Positions 1 through 8,199 of a DNA stretch of 64,000 bases are shown here, one piece after another. Origin of the DNA: Streptomyces orinoci (lineage in GTDB: Bacteria > Actinomycetota > Actinomycetes > Streptomycetales > Streptomycetaceae); assembly GCF_003121295.1 (NCBI RefSeq), contig NZ_PHNC01000015.1:37589-101588 (forward strand). The letters run 5' to 3'. The notes beneath the pieces are model-generated. The model searched no databases. It was given only the letters and a program-made list of their open reading frames with translations, and was not told the DNA's origin. Both the position numbers and the translations under genes were made by a program. Each line of letters opens with the position of its first letter. Position 1 is the stretch's first letter.

Positions 1-1491
1 GGCGTCGTGGTACTCGTCGGGTCCGACGATGCCGCGGATGCGGTAGCGGCCGCTCGCCGGGTCGAGTACGGCGCCACCAGCCCAGAACCGGGCGATCGAC
101 AGCAGCATCTCCGCGCCCTTGGTGTGCAGATAGCCGGTGTCACCGGTGGCCTGGCAGTACTGCCAGACGTTGTAGGCGATGGCCGAGTTGACATGGTGCT
201 GGAGACGGGAGTGGTCGGGCACCCAGCGGCCGGAGACGGGGTTGAGGTGCAGCGTCTGGGTCTCGTCCCGGCCGTCGCTGCCGCTCTGCCAGGGATAGCG
301 CGCCCCGGCCCGGCCCTCCCGGCGGGCGGCCGCCAGCGCCCTGGGCAGGCGGCGGTGCCGGTAGTCCAGCAGGGCCCGGGACACCTCGGGGAAGTGCAGG
401 TTCAGATAGGGCAGGACGAAGAGTTCGTCCCAGAAGACATGGCCCCGGTACGCCTCGCCGTGCAGCCCGCGGGCCGGAACCCCGACGTCCAGGTCCGCGG
501 TGTGCGGGGAGAGCGTCTGCAGGACATGGAACAGGTGCAGGCGCAGTACGCGGCCGGCCTCGCCCGGTACATACAGGTCCGCTCGGCGCCACAACTGCTG
601 CCAGACGGCGGTGTGGGAGCGCAGCAGGGCCGGGAAGTCCGGTGCCGCGGCGGCCCGTTCGACGGCCGCGGTGAAGGGATCGCTGATAGCCCGGTCATGG
701 GAGGTGTGCAGGGCGACGGTCTTGTCCACGGTGACGGAACGCCCTGGAACGAGGGTGAGTTGGAGCAGGTGGGCGGCGCGGTGGCCGGAGGCTTCCCTGG
801 TGATGGACGGTGCCGGGGAGCCGGACACGGTGGTGCGCTGGGCCAGGCCGATACCGGTGCCGGAACCCCTGGTGCGGCAGCGCAGCCAGACCAGCTCCGG
901 GTCGCTCGTACCCGCCTGGAAGCCGGTGAGATGGCGGCGGTCCAGGGGCCGGTAGCGCGGCACATTGGCATTGACGACATCGCCGTCCAGGGCGGACTCG
1001 ACGTCGATGCGTCCCGTCCAGCCCTCCGCGGTGAAGACGGTGCGCAGGGCCGCGAGGTGCGGATCCGCCATATGGACCAGCCGTTGCTGCTCGACCCTCA
1101 GCACCCGTCCGCCGGCCGCCCGGCAGCGCAGGGTCCGGCCGAGGGTGCCCTGCCGCAGGCGCAGCACCAGCCGGTGCTCCAGTACCTCGGTTTCTTCCAT
1201 GGTGATCCACGGGCCGGGCGCGGCGTCGGCGGCCGGCAGGCGGAAGCGCAGCGGCAGCCAGTTGGGGAGATTGACGATGTCCTCGTTCTCCACCTGGCGC
1301 CCGGCCACGGTGGAGACCAGGCGGTCATAGCATCCGGCGGCGTAGGTGCCGGGGTAGTGGCCCTGCCCGGCCCGGCTCTCGGGAGCGGCCCCCCGGGTGG
1401 CGAAGTAGCCGTTGCCCAGCGTGCACAGCGCTTCGCGCAGTCCCTCGGTGGCAGGGTCATAGCCGGTGTACTCCCAGGTCCACTCCGGCAT
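1..1491 (-). CDS. Glycoside hydrolase family 65 protein (trehalose/maltose/kojibiose phosphorylase-like), 3' end outside window
   Basis: The 497 visible residues read as a GH65 enzyme, a family that phosphorolyses or hydrolyses alpha-glucosides such as trehalose, maltose or kojibiose. The N-terminal part contains LCTLGNGYFATRG, typical of the family's beta-sandwich domain. The motif GPDEYHD lies at the left edge; in this family its Glu (about residue 493 here) is the catalytic general acid. The start is ATG at 1491. The C-terminus, about a third of a usual 750-800 residue protein, is beyond the window. It is divergent from the hydrogenase protease gene. In M. tuberculosis, DosR-regulated Rv2006 (OtsB1) carries a GH65 part behind a phosphatase domain; here no phosphatase domain precedes it. 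Substrate specificity cannot be read from the sequence. Confidence 0.85.
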   Translation of the reverse strand, partial: MPEWTWEYTGYDPATEGLREALCTLGNGYFATRGAAPESRAGQGHYPGTYAAGCYDRLVSTVAGRQVENEDIVNLPNWLPLRFRLPAADAAPGPWITMEETEVLEHRLVLRLRQGTLGRTLRCRAAGGRVLRVEQQRLVHMADPHLAALRTVFTAEGWTGRIDVESALDGDVVNANVPRYRPLDRRHLTGFQAGTSDPELVWLRCRTRGSGTGIGLAQRTTVSGSPAPSITREASGHRAAHLLQLTLVPGRSVTVDKTVALHTSHDRAISDPFTAAVERAAAAPDFPALLRSHTAVWQQLWRRADLYVPGEAGRVLRLHLFHVLQTLSPHTADLDVGVPARGLHGEAYRGHVFWDELFVLPYLNLHFPEVSRALLDYRHRRLPRALAAARREGRAGARYPWQSGSDGRDETQTLHLNPVSGRWVPDHSRLQHHVNSAIAYNVWQYCQATGDTGYLHTKGAEMLLSIARFWAGGAVLDPASGRYRIRGIVGPDEYHDA

Positions 1492-1613
1492 GGTCGGCCT
1501 CGCTTCCGTTCAATCGGGCTCAAGGAGAACAGATGCGGCCGGGATACGGAGTCCTGTGCCACCCCGCCGGGCGTGTGATCGTGGAAGCCGCAGCCCCGGG
1601 AGAGGAGTGAGCC

Positions 1614-2117
1614 ATGACGGTCCGCGGGCGCATCGTGGTCATCGGGGTCGGCAATGAGTTCCGCCGGGATGACGGGGTGGGCCCGGTGGTCATCGCCCGG
1701 CTGCGGGAGGGGGCGTTGCCGGCCGGTACGGTGCCGGCCGTGAGCGATGGCGACCCCGGCCGGCTGATGGGGCTGTGGGAGAACGCGGGACTGGCGGTGG
1801 TCGTGGACGCCGCCCGTGCACACCCGGGGTGTCCGGGCCGGGTGCACCGCCTGGAACCGGCGGCGGGGCGGGTGTTGGCGCGGCGGAGTGCGGCCGGCTC
1901 GCATGGGCTCGGCCTCGCGGAGGCCATGGAGCTGTCGCGGGCGCTCGGGCGGGCGCCCGGACGTCTGGTCGTCTACGCGGTCGAGGGGGCGGATACCTCG
2001 TTGGGGGTGGGGCTGACGGAGGGGGTCGCGGCGGCGGTGGAAGCGGTGGTGGGGCGTATCCATGAGGAGATCGCGCGGCACTTCGGCGCCGGAGACGCCC
2101 GGATCCCGGCGCGGTAA
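1614..2117 (+). CDS. Hydrogenase maturation protease (HyaD/HycI family)
   Basis: This 167-residue protein matches the endopeptidases that trim the C-terminus of the [NiFe] hydrogenase large subunit after nickel insertion. The N-terminal motif VIGVGNEFRRDDGVG (about residues 9-23) is the family signature and contains the acidic metal-binding region. A second conserved acidic segment, VVVDAAR, sits near residue 63, and SHGLGL near residue 98. The start ATG follows GGAGAGGAG. Its cytoplasmic substrate is almost certainly the hydA product encoded 3.5 kb downstream, which has the expected C-terminal tail. The hyp genes needed for cofactor assembly are not in the window. Confidence 0.9.
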   Translation: MTVRGRIVVIGVGNEFRRDDGVGPVVIARLREGALPAGTVPAVSDGDPGRLMGLWENAGLAVVVDAARAHPGCPGRVHRLEPAAGRVLARRSAAGSHGLGLAEAMELSRALGRAPGRLVVYAVEGADTSLGVGLTEGVAAAVEAVVGRIHEEIARHFGAGDARIPAR

Positions 2118-2239
2118 GGCCATGGGCCCAGCGCGGCGCCTTGTGGCCGCGGATACGGCCGTGCGTGGTGAGCTGCGCCCGGTGGGGTGGTTCCGTGCGG
2201 GCGCCATGACTGGTCGCGCCCACGCCGCGGGGCGCCCTC

Positions 2240-2255
2240 GCGTCCCATGGGGCGC
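2240..2255. promoter_or_regulatory. Near-palindrome in the hydrogenase operon leader
   Basis: GCGTCCCATGGGGCGC is palindromic apart from one base pair and lies in the 299-base gap before hydB. The gap holds no other recognisable gene. It could be a regulator site, but nothing else supports that and GC-rich DNA gives such matches by chance. Confidence 0.2.
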
Positions 2256-2416
2256 AACCCGCACGGAGCGACAGCGGGCCCGACCCGCCAAGTGGCTCAA
2301 CTCCCCGCCCGCCCGGAGTGCGGGGCGTCGGCGGCATGGCCACGCTGGGAGGGCGGCCGGCGCGGGCCGGTTCCGGTGCCGCCACGGCGCAAGGCGACCA
2401 TGGACAGGAGAATCGC

Positions 2417-3592
2417 ATGCCCTCCGCGACCACCACGCGGGACCCCGCACCCCCGGCCTGCGTCCTGGACCGCCAGGGACTGGACGCCCTGGTTCAGGCC
2501 CTGCGGGCCCGGGGCCGTACGGTGATCGGGCCCACCCACCGCGGTGGGGCCATTGTGCTGGAGGAACTCCGCTCCGCCGCCGAGCTGCCCTATGGCTGGG
2601 GCGTGGAGCTGGACGGCGGCCACTACCGGGTGGTGCGCCGGGAGGACGAGGCCGCCTTCGCCCACAGCGCCGGACCGCAGTCCTGGAAGAACTATCTGCT
2701 GCCCGAGCGGGTACGGCAGTGGACCGCCGACCGGGCGCCGGACGGCGAGCTGACCGTACGGCAGGAGCGGCATCCACCCGCCTCCTACGCCTTCCTGGGC
2801 GTACGGCCCTGCGATCTGAGGGCCATCGCCATCCAGGACCGTGTGCTGCTCGGCGGCTGGCACCGTGACGACGCCTATCAGGCCCGGCGCAACGGGGCCT
2901 TCCTGATCGCCGTGGAGTGCACCGAGCCGGGCGCCACCTGTTTCTGTGTCTCCATGGGCACCGGCCCGGCGGCCGGACCCGGCTATGACATCGCGCTGAC
3001 CGAGGTGCTGGACGAGACCGGACACCGCTTCCTGGCCCGGGCCGGAACCGCCGAAGGGGCCGAAGTGCTGGCCGGGTTGCCGCAGCGCGATGCCGACGCG
3101 GCCACCCGGACCGCGGCGGCGGAAGCGGTGGAGTCGGCGGCCGGACGCATGGGCCGCAGCATGCCACCGGTGGACCTGCACACCCTGATGGCCTCCAGCC
3201 TGGAAGCCGAGCGCTGGGACGAGGTGGCGTCCCGCTGCCTGACCTGCGGCAACTGCACCATGGCCTGCCCCACCTGCTTCTGCACCACCACCGAGGACAT
3301 CACCGACCTCACCGGCGACCACGCCGAGCGCTGGAGCCGCTGGGAGTCCTGCTACGACCTGGACTTCTCCCATCTGCCCGGCGGACCGGTCCGGCAGTCC
3401 GGCCGCAGCCGCTACCGGCAGTGGCTCACCCACAAACTGGGCACCTGGTGGGACCAGTTCGGCAGCTCCGGCTGTGTGGGCTGCGGCCGCTGCATCGTGT
3501 GGTGCCCGGTGGCCATCGACATCACCGAGGAAGCGCACGCCCTGCACCAGGAGCAGCTGGCCCGCCGGGCGGCGGGGGAGGGGACGCCATGA
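2417..3592 (+). CDS. hydB: Group 3b-type [NiFe] hydrogenase, 4Fe-4S beta subunit
   Basis: A 391-residue iron-sulfur subunit of the sulfhydrogenase beta (HydB) type, which passes electrons between the hydrogenase dimer and the flavin subunit. Two C-terminal ferredoxin-type clusters are visible: CLTCGNCTMACPTCFC near residue 274 and CVGCGRCIVWCPVAID near residue 352. The N-terminal half carries the family motif FLGVRPCDLRAIAIQD. The start is ATG at 2417 behind AGGAG; an upstream in-frame extension to 2318 lacks a ribosome site. It is first in a tightly packed operon and its stop overlaps the next start by four bases. The order beta, (cNMP protein), gamma, delta, alpha mirrors archaeal hydBGDA. 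Confidence 0.9.
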   Translation: MPSATTTRDPAPPACVLDRQGLDALVQALRARGRTVIGPTHRGGAIVLEELRSAAELPYGWGVELDGGHYRVVRREDEAAFAHSAGPQSWKNYLLPERVRQWTADRAPDGELTVRQERHPPASYAFLGVRPCDLRAIAIQDRVLLGGWHRDDAYQARRNGAFLIAVECTEPGATCFCVSMGTGPAAGPGYDIALTEVLDETGHRFLARAGTAEGAEVLAGLPQRDADAATRTAAAEAVESAAGRMGRSMPPVDLHTLMASSLEAERWDEVASRCLTCGNCTMACPTCFCTTTEDITDLTGDHAERWSRWESCYDLDFSHLPGGPVRQSGRSRYRQWLTHKLGTWWDQFGSSGCVGCGRCIVWCPVAIDITEEAHALHQEQLARRAAGEGTP

Positions 3593-4047
3593 TGGGCCAC
3601 GGCGGGCTGTTCGCCGCGCTGCCCGAGGGGCGGCGGGAGGCGCTGCTGGCCATCGCCCGCGAGGTCAAATACCCGGTGGGCAGCCGGATTTTCGAGGAAG
3701 GCGGCCGAGCGGACCGGTTCTGGGTCGTCAACACCGGGACGGTCGCCCTCGATCTGCATGTGCCCGGGCGCCGCGCGGCCGTCATCGACACCGTCGGCCC
3801 CGGTGAACTGCTGGGCTGGTCCTGGCTGTTCCCGCCCCACCACTGGCACCTGGGCGCCCAGGCCACCGGCGAGGTCGGCGCCTGGGAGTTCGGCGCCGAT
3901 TCCGTCCGCGCCCTGTGCGCCCGGGACCCGGAACTGGACCACGCCCTGCTGATGTATGTCTCGGAGACCATCGGCAAACGGCTGCGCTCCGCCCGTACCC
4001 GGCTGCTCGACCTGTACGGACCGGCCGGCAGCGGGCAACTGCGATGA
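3589..4047 (+). CDS. Cyclic nucleotide-binding domain protein without DNA-binding domain, inside hydrogenase operon
   Basis: A 152-residue protein formed almost entirely of a Crp/Fnr-type cyclic nucleotide-binding beta-barrel. YPVGSRIFEEGGRADRFWVV and the following GTVALDL match the fold, with VGPGELLGW at the phosphate-binding-cassette position. It ends after the C-helix (SETIGKRLRSARTRLLDLY), so the winged-helix domain of Crp regulators is absent. The start ATG overlaps the hydB stop and its own stop overlaps the hydG start, so it should be made in step with the hydrogenase subunits. This suggests an allosteric or assembly role on the enzyme rather than transcription control. The ligand (cAMP, cGMP or none) cannot be told by eye. 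Confidence 0.85.
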   Translation: MMGHGGLFAALPEGRREALLAIAREVKYPVGSRIFEEGGRADRFWVVNTGTVALDLHVPGRRAAVIDTVGPGELLGWSWLFPPHHWHLGAQATGEVGAWEFGADSVRALCARDPELDHALLMYVSETIGKRLRSARTRLLDLYGPAGSGQLR

Positions 4048-4850
4048 CGGACCCGCCCGTTCCCTACCGGGTGCTGGACACCCGCCCAGAGACCGCCGAC
4101 ACCGTCACCTTCCGCCTGGCCCCGGCCGGACGGGCGCTGCCGCCCTTCGCCCCGGGACAGTTCGCGATGCTCTACGCCTTCGGCGTCGGCGAGGCACCGG
4201 TGTCGGTGGCCGGAATCCTCCCGGACAGCGGCCTGATGCACACCGTCCGCGCGGTCGGCGCGGTCTCCCGGGCGCTGCACCGGCTGCGGTCCGGCGATGT
4301 GGTCGGAGTGCGCGGGCCCTTCGGCACCGGCTGGGACCTGCCCCTGGCCGCCGGGGACGATCTGCTGGTGGTCGCGGGCGGCATCGGCCTGGCCCCGCTG
4401 CGCCCGCTGGTGCAGGCGGTACTGGCCGCACCGCAGGGGTACGGGCGGCTGAACGTCCTGGTCGGCGCCCGCAGCCCGGACGATCTGCTCTACCGCGAGG
4501 AACTGGGCGGCTGGGCCCTGCCCTACTGCGGCGTCACCGTGGACCGGGCCGGCGCCGGCTGGCCGGGCCGGGTGGGGCTGGTCACCGCGCTGCTGGACCA
4601 GGCCCGGTTCTCGCCCGCCGAGACCACCGCCTTCATCTGCGGCCCGGAGGTGATGATCCGTGCCACCGCCCGGGAGCTGCTGCACCGCGGCGTCCTGCCG
4701 CAGCGGATCCTGATCTCCCTGGAACGCAATATGCACTGCGCCACCGGGCACTGCGGCCACTGCCAGCTGGGACCGCTGCTGCTGTGCCGCGACGGCCCGG
4801 TGGTCGGCTATGACCGCGCCGAACACCTGCTGACCGTACGGGAGTTGTGA
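4044..4850 (+). CDS. hydG: Group 3b-type [NiFe] hydrogenase, FAD/NAD(P)-binding gamma subunit
   Basis: A 268-residue ferredoxin-NADP reductase-type diaphorase subunit that links hydrogen turnover to NAD(P)(H). An FAD-binding barrel comes first, with [20 protein letters not shown]. The NAD(P)-binding lobe follows with [12 protein letters not shown] and ICGPEVM. A C-terminal [2Fe-2S] motif, [17 protein letters not shown] near residues 230-250, is typical of the dihydroorotate-dehydrogenase electron-transfer and HydG family. ATG overlaps the preceding stop by four bases. The name follows sulfhydrogenase HydG and is unrelated to the [FeFe]-hydrogenase maturase of the same name. Confidence 0.9.
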   Translation: MTDPPVPYRVLDTRPETADTVTFRLAPAGRALPPFAPGQFAMLYAFGVGEAPVSVAGILPDSGLMHTVRAVGAVSRALHRLRSGDVVGVRGPFGTGWDLPLAAGDDLLVVAGGIGLAPLRPLVQAVLAAPQGYGRLNVLVGARSPDDLLYREELGGWALPYCGVTVDRAGAGWPGRVGLVTALLDQARFSPAETTAFICGPEVMIRATARELLHRGVLPQRILISLERNMHCATGHCGHCQLGPLLLCRDGPVVGYDRAEHLLTVREL

Positions 4851-5659
4851 TGACCACCCAGGCGCGCCCACGGCTGGCGGTCTTCAAGTTCGCCTCCTGC
4901 GACGGCTGTCAGCTCACCCTGCTCGACTGCGAGGACGAACTGCTGCCGCTGGCCGGAGAGGTGGACATCGCCTACTTCCTGGAGGCGTCCAGCGCGGTGG
5001 AGCCCGGCCCCTACGATCTGGCGCTGGTGGACGGATCGATCACCACCGCCGAGGACGCCGAGCGCATCCGCCATATCCGCGCCGAGTCCCGCCATCTGGT
5101 GAGCATCGGCGCCTGTGCCACGGCCGGCGGGGTGCAGGCGCTGCGCAACTTCGCGGATGTGGCGGAGTTCCGTGACATCGTCTACGCCCGGCCCGAATAC
5201 ATCGAGACCCTGGCCACCTCCACCCCGATCGCCGCCCATGTGCCCGTGGACCTGGAGCTCCAGGGCTGCCCCATCGACCGCGGACAGCTGCTGGAGGTGA
5301 TCACCGCCTTCCTGGCCGGACGGAAACCCGACATCCCCCGGCACAGCGTCTGCTTTGCCTGCAAGCGGCGCGGAACGCCATGTGTGACGGTCGCCCATGG
5401 CACCCCCTGCCTGGGGCCGGTCACCCACGCCGGATGCGGCGCCCTCTGCCCGTCCTACGGCCGTGGCTGCTACGGCTGTTTCGGCCCGTCGGGCTCGGTG
5501 AACATGCCCGCGATGATCCCGCTGCTGCGCAGCGACGGACTGAGCGACCAGGATGTGCTGCGACTGCTGCACACCTTCAACGTCGCAGCCTTCGCCGAAC
5601 TGGAGACCACCGAGGAGGCGCCGCACCGCTGGGCCCGGCCGGAGGGGGAGCGGTCGTGA
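4850..5659 (+). CDS. hydD: Group 3b-type [NiFe] hydrogenase small (delta) subunit
   Basis: A 269-residue small subunit carrying the iron-sulfur relay from the active site. The proximal cluster motif [13 protein letters not shown] is near the N-terminus, followed by IGACATAGG and [10 protein letters not shown], all conserved in this family. The C-terminal third is cysteine-rich ([32 protein letters not shown]), consistent with medial and distal clusters. No Tat signal is present, so the enzyme is cytoplasmic. It starts at ATG 4850, one base into the previous stop, and its stop overlaps the hydA start. Confidence 0.93.
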   Translation: MTTQARPRLAVFKFASCDGCQLTLLDCEDELLPLAGEVDIAYFLEASSAVEPGPYDLALVDGSITTAEDAERIRHIRAESRHLVSIGACATAGGVQALRNFADVAEFRDIVYARPEYIETLATSTPIAAHVPVDLELQGCPIDRGQLLEVITAFLAGRKPDIPRHSVCFACKRRGTPCVTVAHGTPCLGPVTHAGCGALCPSYGRGCYGCFGPSGSVNMPAMIPLLRSDGLSDQDVLRLLHTFNVAAFAELETTEEAPHRWARPEGERS

Positions 5660-6969
5660 ACCGGGTGCTGCGGGTCGGCGCGCTCGCCCGGGTCGAGGGC
5701 GAGGGAGCGCTCCACCTCACCATCGACGACGGCACGGTCACCGCGGCCCGGCTGCGGATCTTCGAACCCCCGCGCTTCTTCGAGGCCTTCCTGCGCGGGC
5801 GCCGGCACACCGAGCCGCCCGACCTCACCTCCCGGGTCTGCGGCATCTGCCCGGTCGCCTACCAGATGAGCGCCTGCCGGGCCGTGGAGGACGCCTGCGG
5901 TGTCACCGTGGACGGCCAACTGGCCGCGCTGCGGCGCCTGTTGTACTGCGGCGAATGGATCGAGAGCCAGACCCTGCACATCCATCTGCTGCACGCCCCC
6001 GACTTCCTCGGCCAGGACAGCGCCATCCAGCTCGCCCGGGAGCACCGCGCCGCCGTCGAGCGCGGCCTGCGGATCAAGCAGGCCGGAAACGCCATCGTCG
6101 AGCTGCTGGGCGGGCGTTCCATCCATCCCGTCAACATCCGGGTCGGCGGCTTCCACCGCGTCCCCGGACGCGCCGAACTGCGGGCGCTGGCCGAGCGCTT
6201 GCGCCCGGCCCGCGATGACGCGCTCGCGGCCCTGCGCTGGGTGGCGGGCTTCGACTTCCCCGAGGCCGAGTGCCAGGCCGACCTGTTCGCCCTGGCGGAG
6301 CCCGACTGCTACGCCATCGACGGGGGCACCCCCACCGTGCTGCCCTACGGGCAGGAGCGGCGGGCCTTCCCGTTGCGCGACTTCACCGCTCATGTGGTGG
6401 AGGAGCAGGTGCCCTACTCCCACGCGCTGCACGCCCGGCTCGACGGCCGCCGGCACCTGTGCGGCTCGCTGGCCCGCTATGCCATCAGCGGCCATCTGCT
6501 GCCCGCCCCGGTACGCCAGGCCGCGCGGGAAGCGGGCCTGGACGGGGAGTGCCGCAACCCCTACCGCAGCATTGTGATCCGGGCCGTGGAGGTCCTCTAT
6601 GCGCTGGAAGAGGCCCTGCGCCTGATCGACGACTATGACCCGCCGCCCCGCCCGGCCGTGGACGTACCGCCGCGGGCCGGCACCGGCCATGGCGCCACTG
6701 AGGCCCCGCGCGGCATGCTCTACCACCGCTATGCCCTGGACGCGGACGGCATCGTCACCGACGCCCGCCTGATCCCGCCCACCTCACAGAACCAGGGCGC
6801 CATCGAGGACGACCTGCGCCGGATCGTGCAGCACCGGCTCACCGGCTCGGAGGCCACCGACACCGAACTGACCCGGCTCGCCGAACGCGCCATCCGCAAC
6901 CACGATCCCTGCATCTCCTGCTCGGCCCACTTCCTCGACCTGACCGTGGAACGGGGTCCGGGGGGCTAG
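5656..6969 (+). CDS. hydA: Group 3b-type [NiFe] hydrogenase large (alpha) subunit
   Basis: A 437-residue catalytic subunit of a soluble bidirectional hydrogenase. The two cysteine pairs that hold the Ni-Fe site are present: [10 protein letters not shown] near residue 60 and [10 protein letters not shown] near the C-terminus. The tail [12 protein letters not shown] follows the final His and is the part normally cut off by the maturation protease, which is encoded at 1614-2117. GTG at 5656 overlaps the hydD stop (GTGA). Operon architecture and the lack of signal peptides place it with group 3b enzymes. In M. smegmatis such an enzyme (Hyh) is a DosR-controlled hypoxia gene, so an oxygen-limitation role is inferred here. 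Confidence 0.93.
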   Translation: MNRVLRVGALARVEGEGALHLTIDDGTVTAARLRIFEPPRFFEAFLRGRRHTEPPDLTSRVCGICPVAYQMSACRAVEDACGVTVDGQLAALRRLLYCGEWIESQTLHIHLLHAPDFLGQDSAIQLAREHRAAVERGLRIKQAGNAIVELLGGRSIHPVNIRVGGFHRVPGRAELRALAERLRPARDDALAALRWVAGFDFPEAECQADLFALAEPDCYAIDGGTPTVLPYGQERRAFPLRDFTAHVVEEQVPYSHALHARLDGRRHLCGSLARYAISGHLLPAPVRQAAREAGLDGECRNPYRSIVIRAVEVLYALEEALRLIDDYDPPPRPAVDVPPRAGTGHGATEAPRGMLYHRYALDADGIVTDARLIPPTSQNQGAIEDDLRRIVQHRLTGSEATDTELTRLAERAIRNHDPCISCSAHFLDLTVERGPGG

Positions 6970-7008
6970 TTGCCGGCCCAGGCGTTCCGCTTGCCACGGC
7001 GGCCAAGT

Positions 7009-7022
7009 GGGCCGGCGGGCTC
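7009..7022. promoter_or_regulatory. Imperfect GGGCCG-type palindrome upstream of SHOCT gene
   Basis: GGGCCGGCGGGCTC resembles the sites at 9725 and 11976 (GGGCCG, two bases, then CGGCCC or CGGCTC) with one further mismatch. It lies between hydA and the SHOCT gene. Chance occurrence is quite possible in DNA of this composition. Confidence 0.2.
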
Positions 7023-7086
7023 CCCCACGCGCGCGGGCGAGGGATCGTGGAAGTGAGGAGAATCCCGCACACGGAGGTGACGGGCG

Positions 7087-7374
7087 ATGCTCTTCTGGAT
7101 GGGCCACGGCGGCTGGAGCTGGTTCGCCATGTCGGTCAGCATGATCCTCTTCTGGGTGCTGCTGATCCTCGGCGCCGTCCTGCTCTTCAGCGCCCTCGGC
7201 CGCCTGCGCGAACACCCTCGTCCACACGCCCCATGGCATGCTCCGCCTGCGCCCGGCCCCGAGCAGATCCTGGGCGAGCGCTTCGCCCGCGGGGAGATCG
7301 ATGAGGAAGAGTACCGGCGCCGCCTGGCCGTACTGCGCTCCTCGGGCCCGTCCGGACCGGGGCCGCAGCCTTGA
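7087..7374 (+). CDS. Small SHOCT-domain membrane protein
   Basis: A 95-residue protein with one strongly hydrophobic segment at about residues 12-40, a Pro/His-rich linker, and a C-terminal SHOCT motif (ERFARGEIDEEEY, about residues 60-80). SHOCT domains are short helical modules often joined to membrane segments and thought to aid oligomerisation. The start ATG follows GGAGGT by nine bases. It sits between the hydrogenase operon and the HSP20 gene on the same strand and may be co-expressed with them. Its function is unknown. Confidence 0.75.
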   Translation: MLFWMGHGGWSWFAMSVSMILFWVLLILGAVLLFSALGRLREHPRPHAPWHAPPAPGPEQILGERFARGEIDEEEYRRRLAVLRSSGPSGPGPQP

Positions 7375-7505
7375 CCGGCTCCGGCGTCAGGACCTACCCG
7401 GCGCTCCCGCCCGTGGCGCCGAGCCGGGAGCCGCCGTTCTCGGCTGCGGTGACAGCCGGGCGGGACCATGGGAGGAGGGGAGCACATACGGCAAGGAGGT
7501 GCGCC

Positions 7506-7940
7506 ATGGCCGAGACATCGCCGGCCCGGCGCCGGTCAGGGCTGCCGGAGCTGATGGAGTGGCTCGGGTCGGGGTTCCCCGACTGGCCGGGGGCCTGGGG
7601 GGCGCGGGAATCCCATGTGATCCCGATCGAGGTGACGGACGACGGCGAGCGGTATGTGCTGCGCGCCGAGCTGCCCGGCATGGACCCGGAGAAGGACATC
7701 GAGATCACGGTCGAAGGGGACACCCTGACCGTCCGGGCCGAGCACACCGAAACCAAGGAGGACAAGCGGCACTCGGAGTTCCGTTATGGCTCCTTCCAGC
7801 GTTCCGTCCGGTTGCCGTTCCCCATCCCGGAGGACGGACCCGCCGCCGAGTACCGCGATGGAATCCTCACGGTGACCGTTCCAAGGGCGGCCAGGGAGGA
7901 GCGGGCCACCCGCACCGTCCAGGTCCGGCGCGCCGGGTAG
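7506..7940 (+). CDS. HSP20 / alpha-crystallin family small heat-shock protein
   Basis: A 144-residue small chaperone that binds unfolding proteins without ATP. The alpha-crystallin domain spans about residues 35-140, with YVLRAELPGMDPEKDIEI, then GSFQRSVRLPFPI, and the family signature GILTVTVPRA near the C-terminus. The start ATG is preceded by AAGGAGGTG. A related protein, HspX (Acr), is the hallmark of the mycobacterial DosR regulon. Its position between the hydrogenase, nicotinate phosphoribosyltransferase and stress-protein genes supports the same kind of regulon here. Confidence 0.92.
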   Translation: MAETSPARRRSGLPELMEWLGSGFPDWPGAWGARESHVIPIEVTDDGERYVLRAELPGMDPEKDIEITVEGDTLTVRAEHTETKEDKRHSEFRYGSFQRSVRLPFPIPEDGPAAEYRDGILTVTVPRAAREERATRTVQVRRAG

Positions 7941-8199
7941 CCGGCCGAGTGGGTCATCATCCGGACCGAACAGCGGGCCCGCAATCGAGCCCTGCGGCTG
8001 CCGTGCCGCGCGAGGCCCGGCAGCCCGCCGTGGTGCGGTGGGCCCGACGGCGGTTCCGCGGACCGCATCCGGGTGGCCGGTGACCACCGCCTACGCGCAT
8101 GAGCAGCGCGCCCTGGCTTTCCCCGGGGGCACATGCTGAGCGGGCGCTGCGGATGCCCGCGGCTCACCGCCGGGCGGCGTCGCCCCGCCCGCCCGGCCA

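Noticed and set aside
7..1578. 523-codon open frame on the plus strand
   Set aside because: It is the shadow of the GH65 gene on the minus strand; the peptide is Gly/Val/Gln-rich without domains.
1098..3167. 689-codon minus-strand open frame
   Set aside because: Arg/Pro/Ala-rich shadow running against the protease and hydB genes and into the GH65 gene out of frame.
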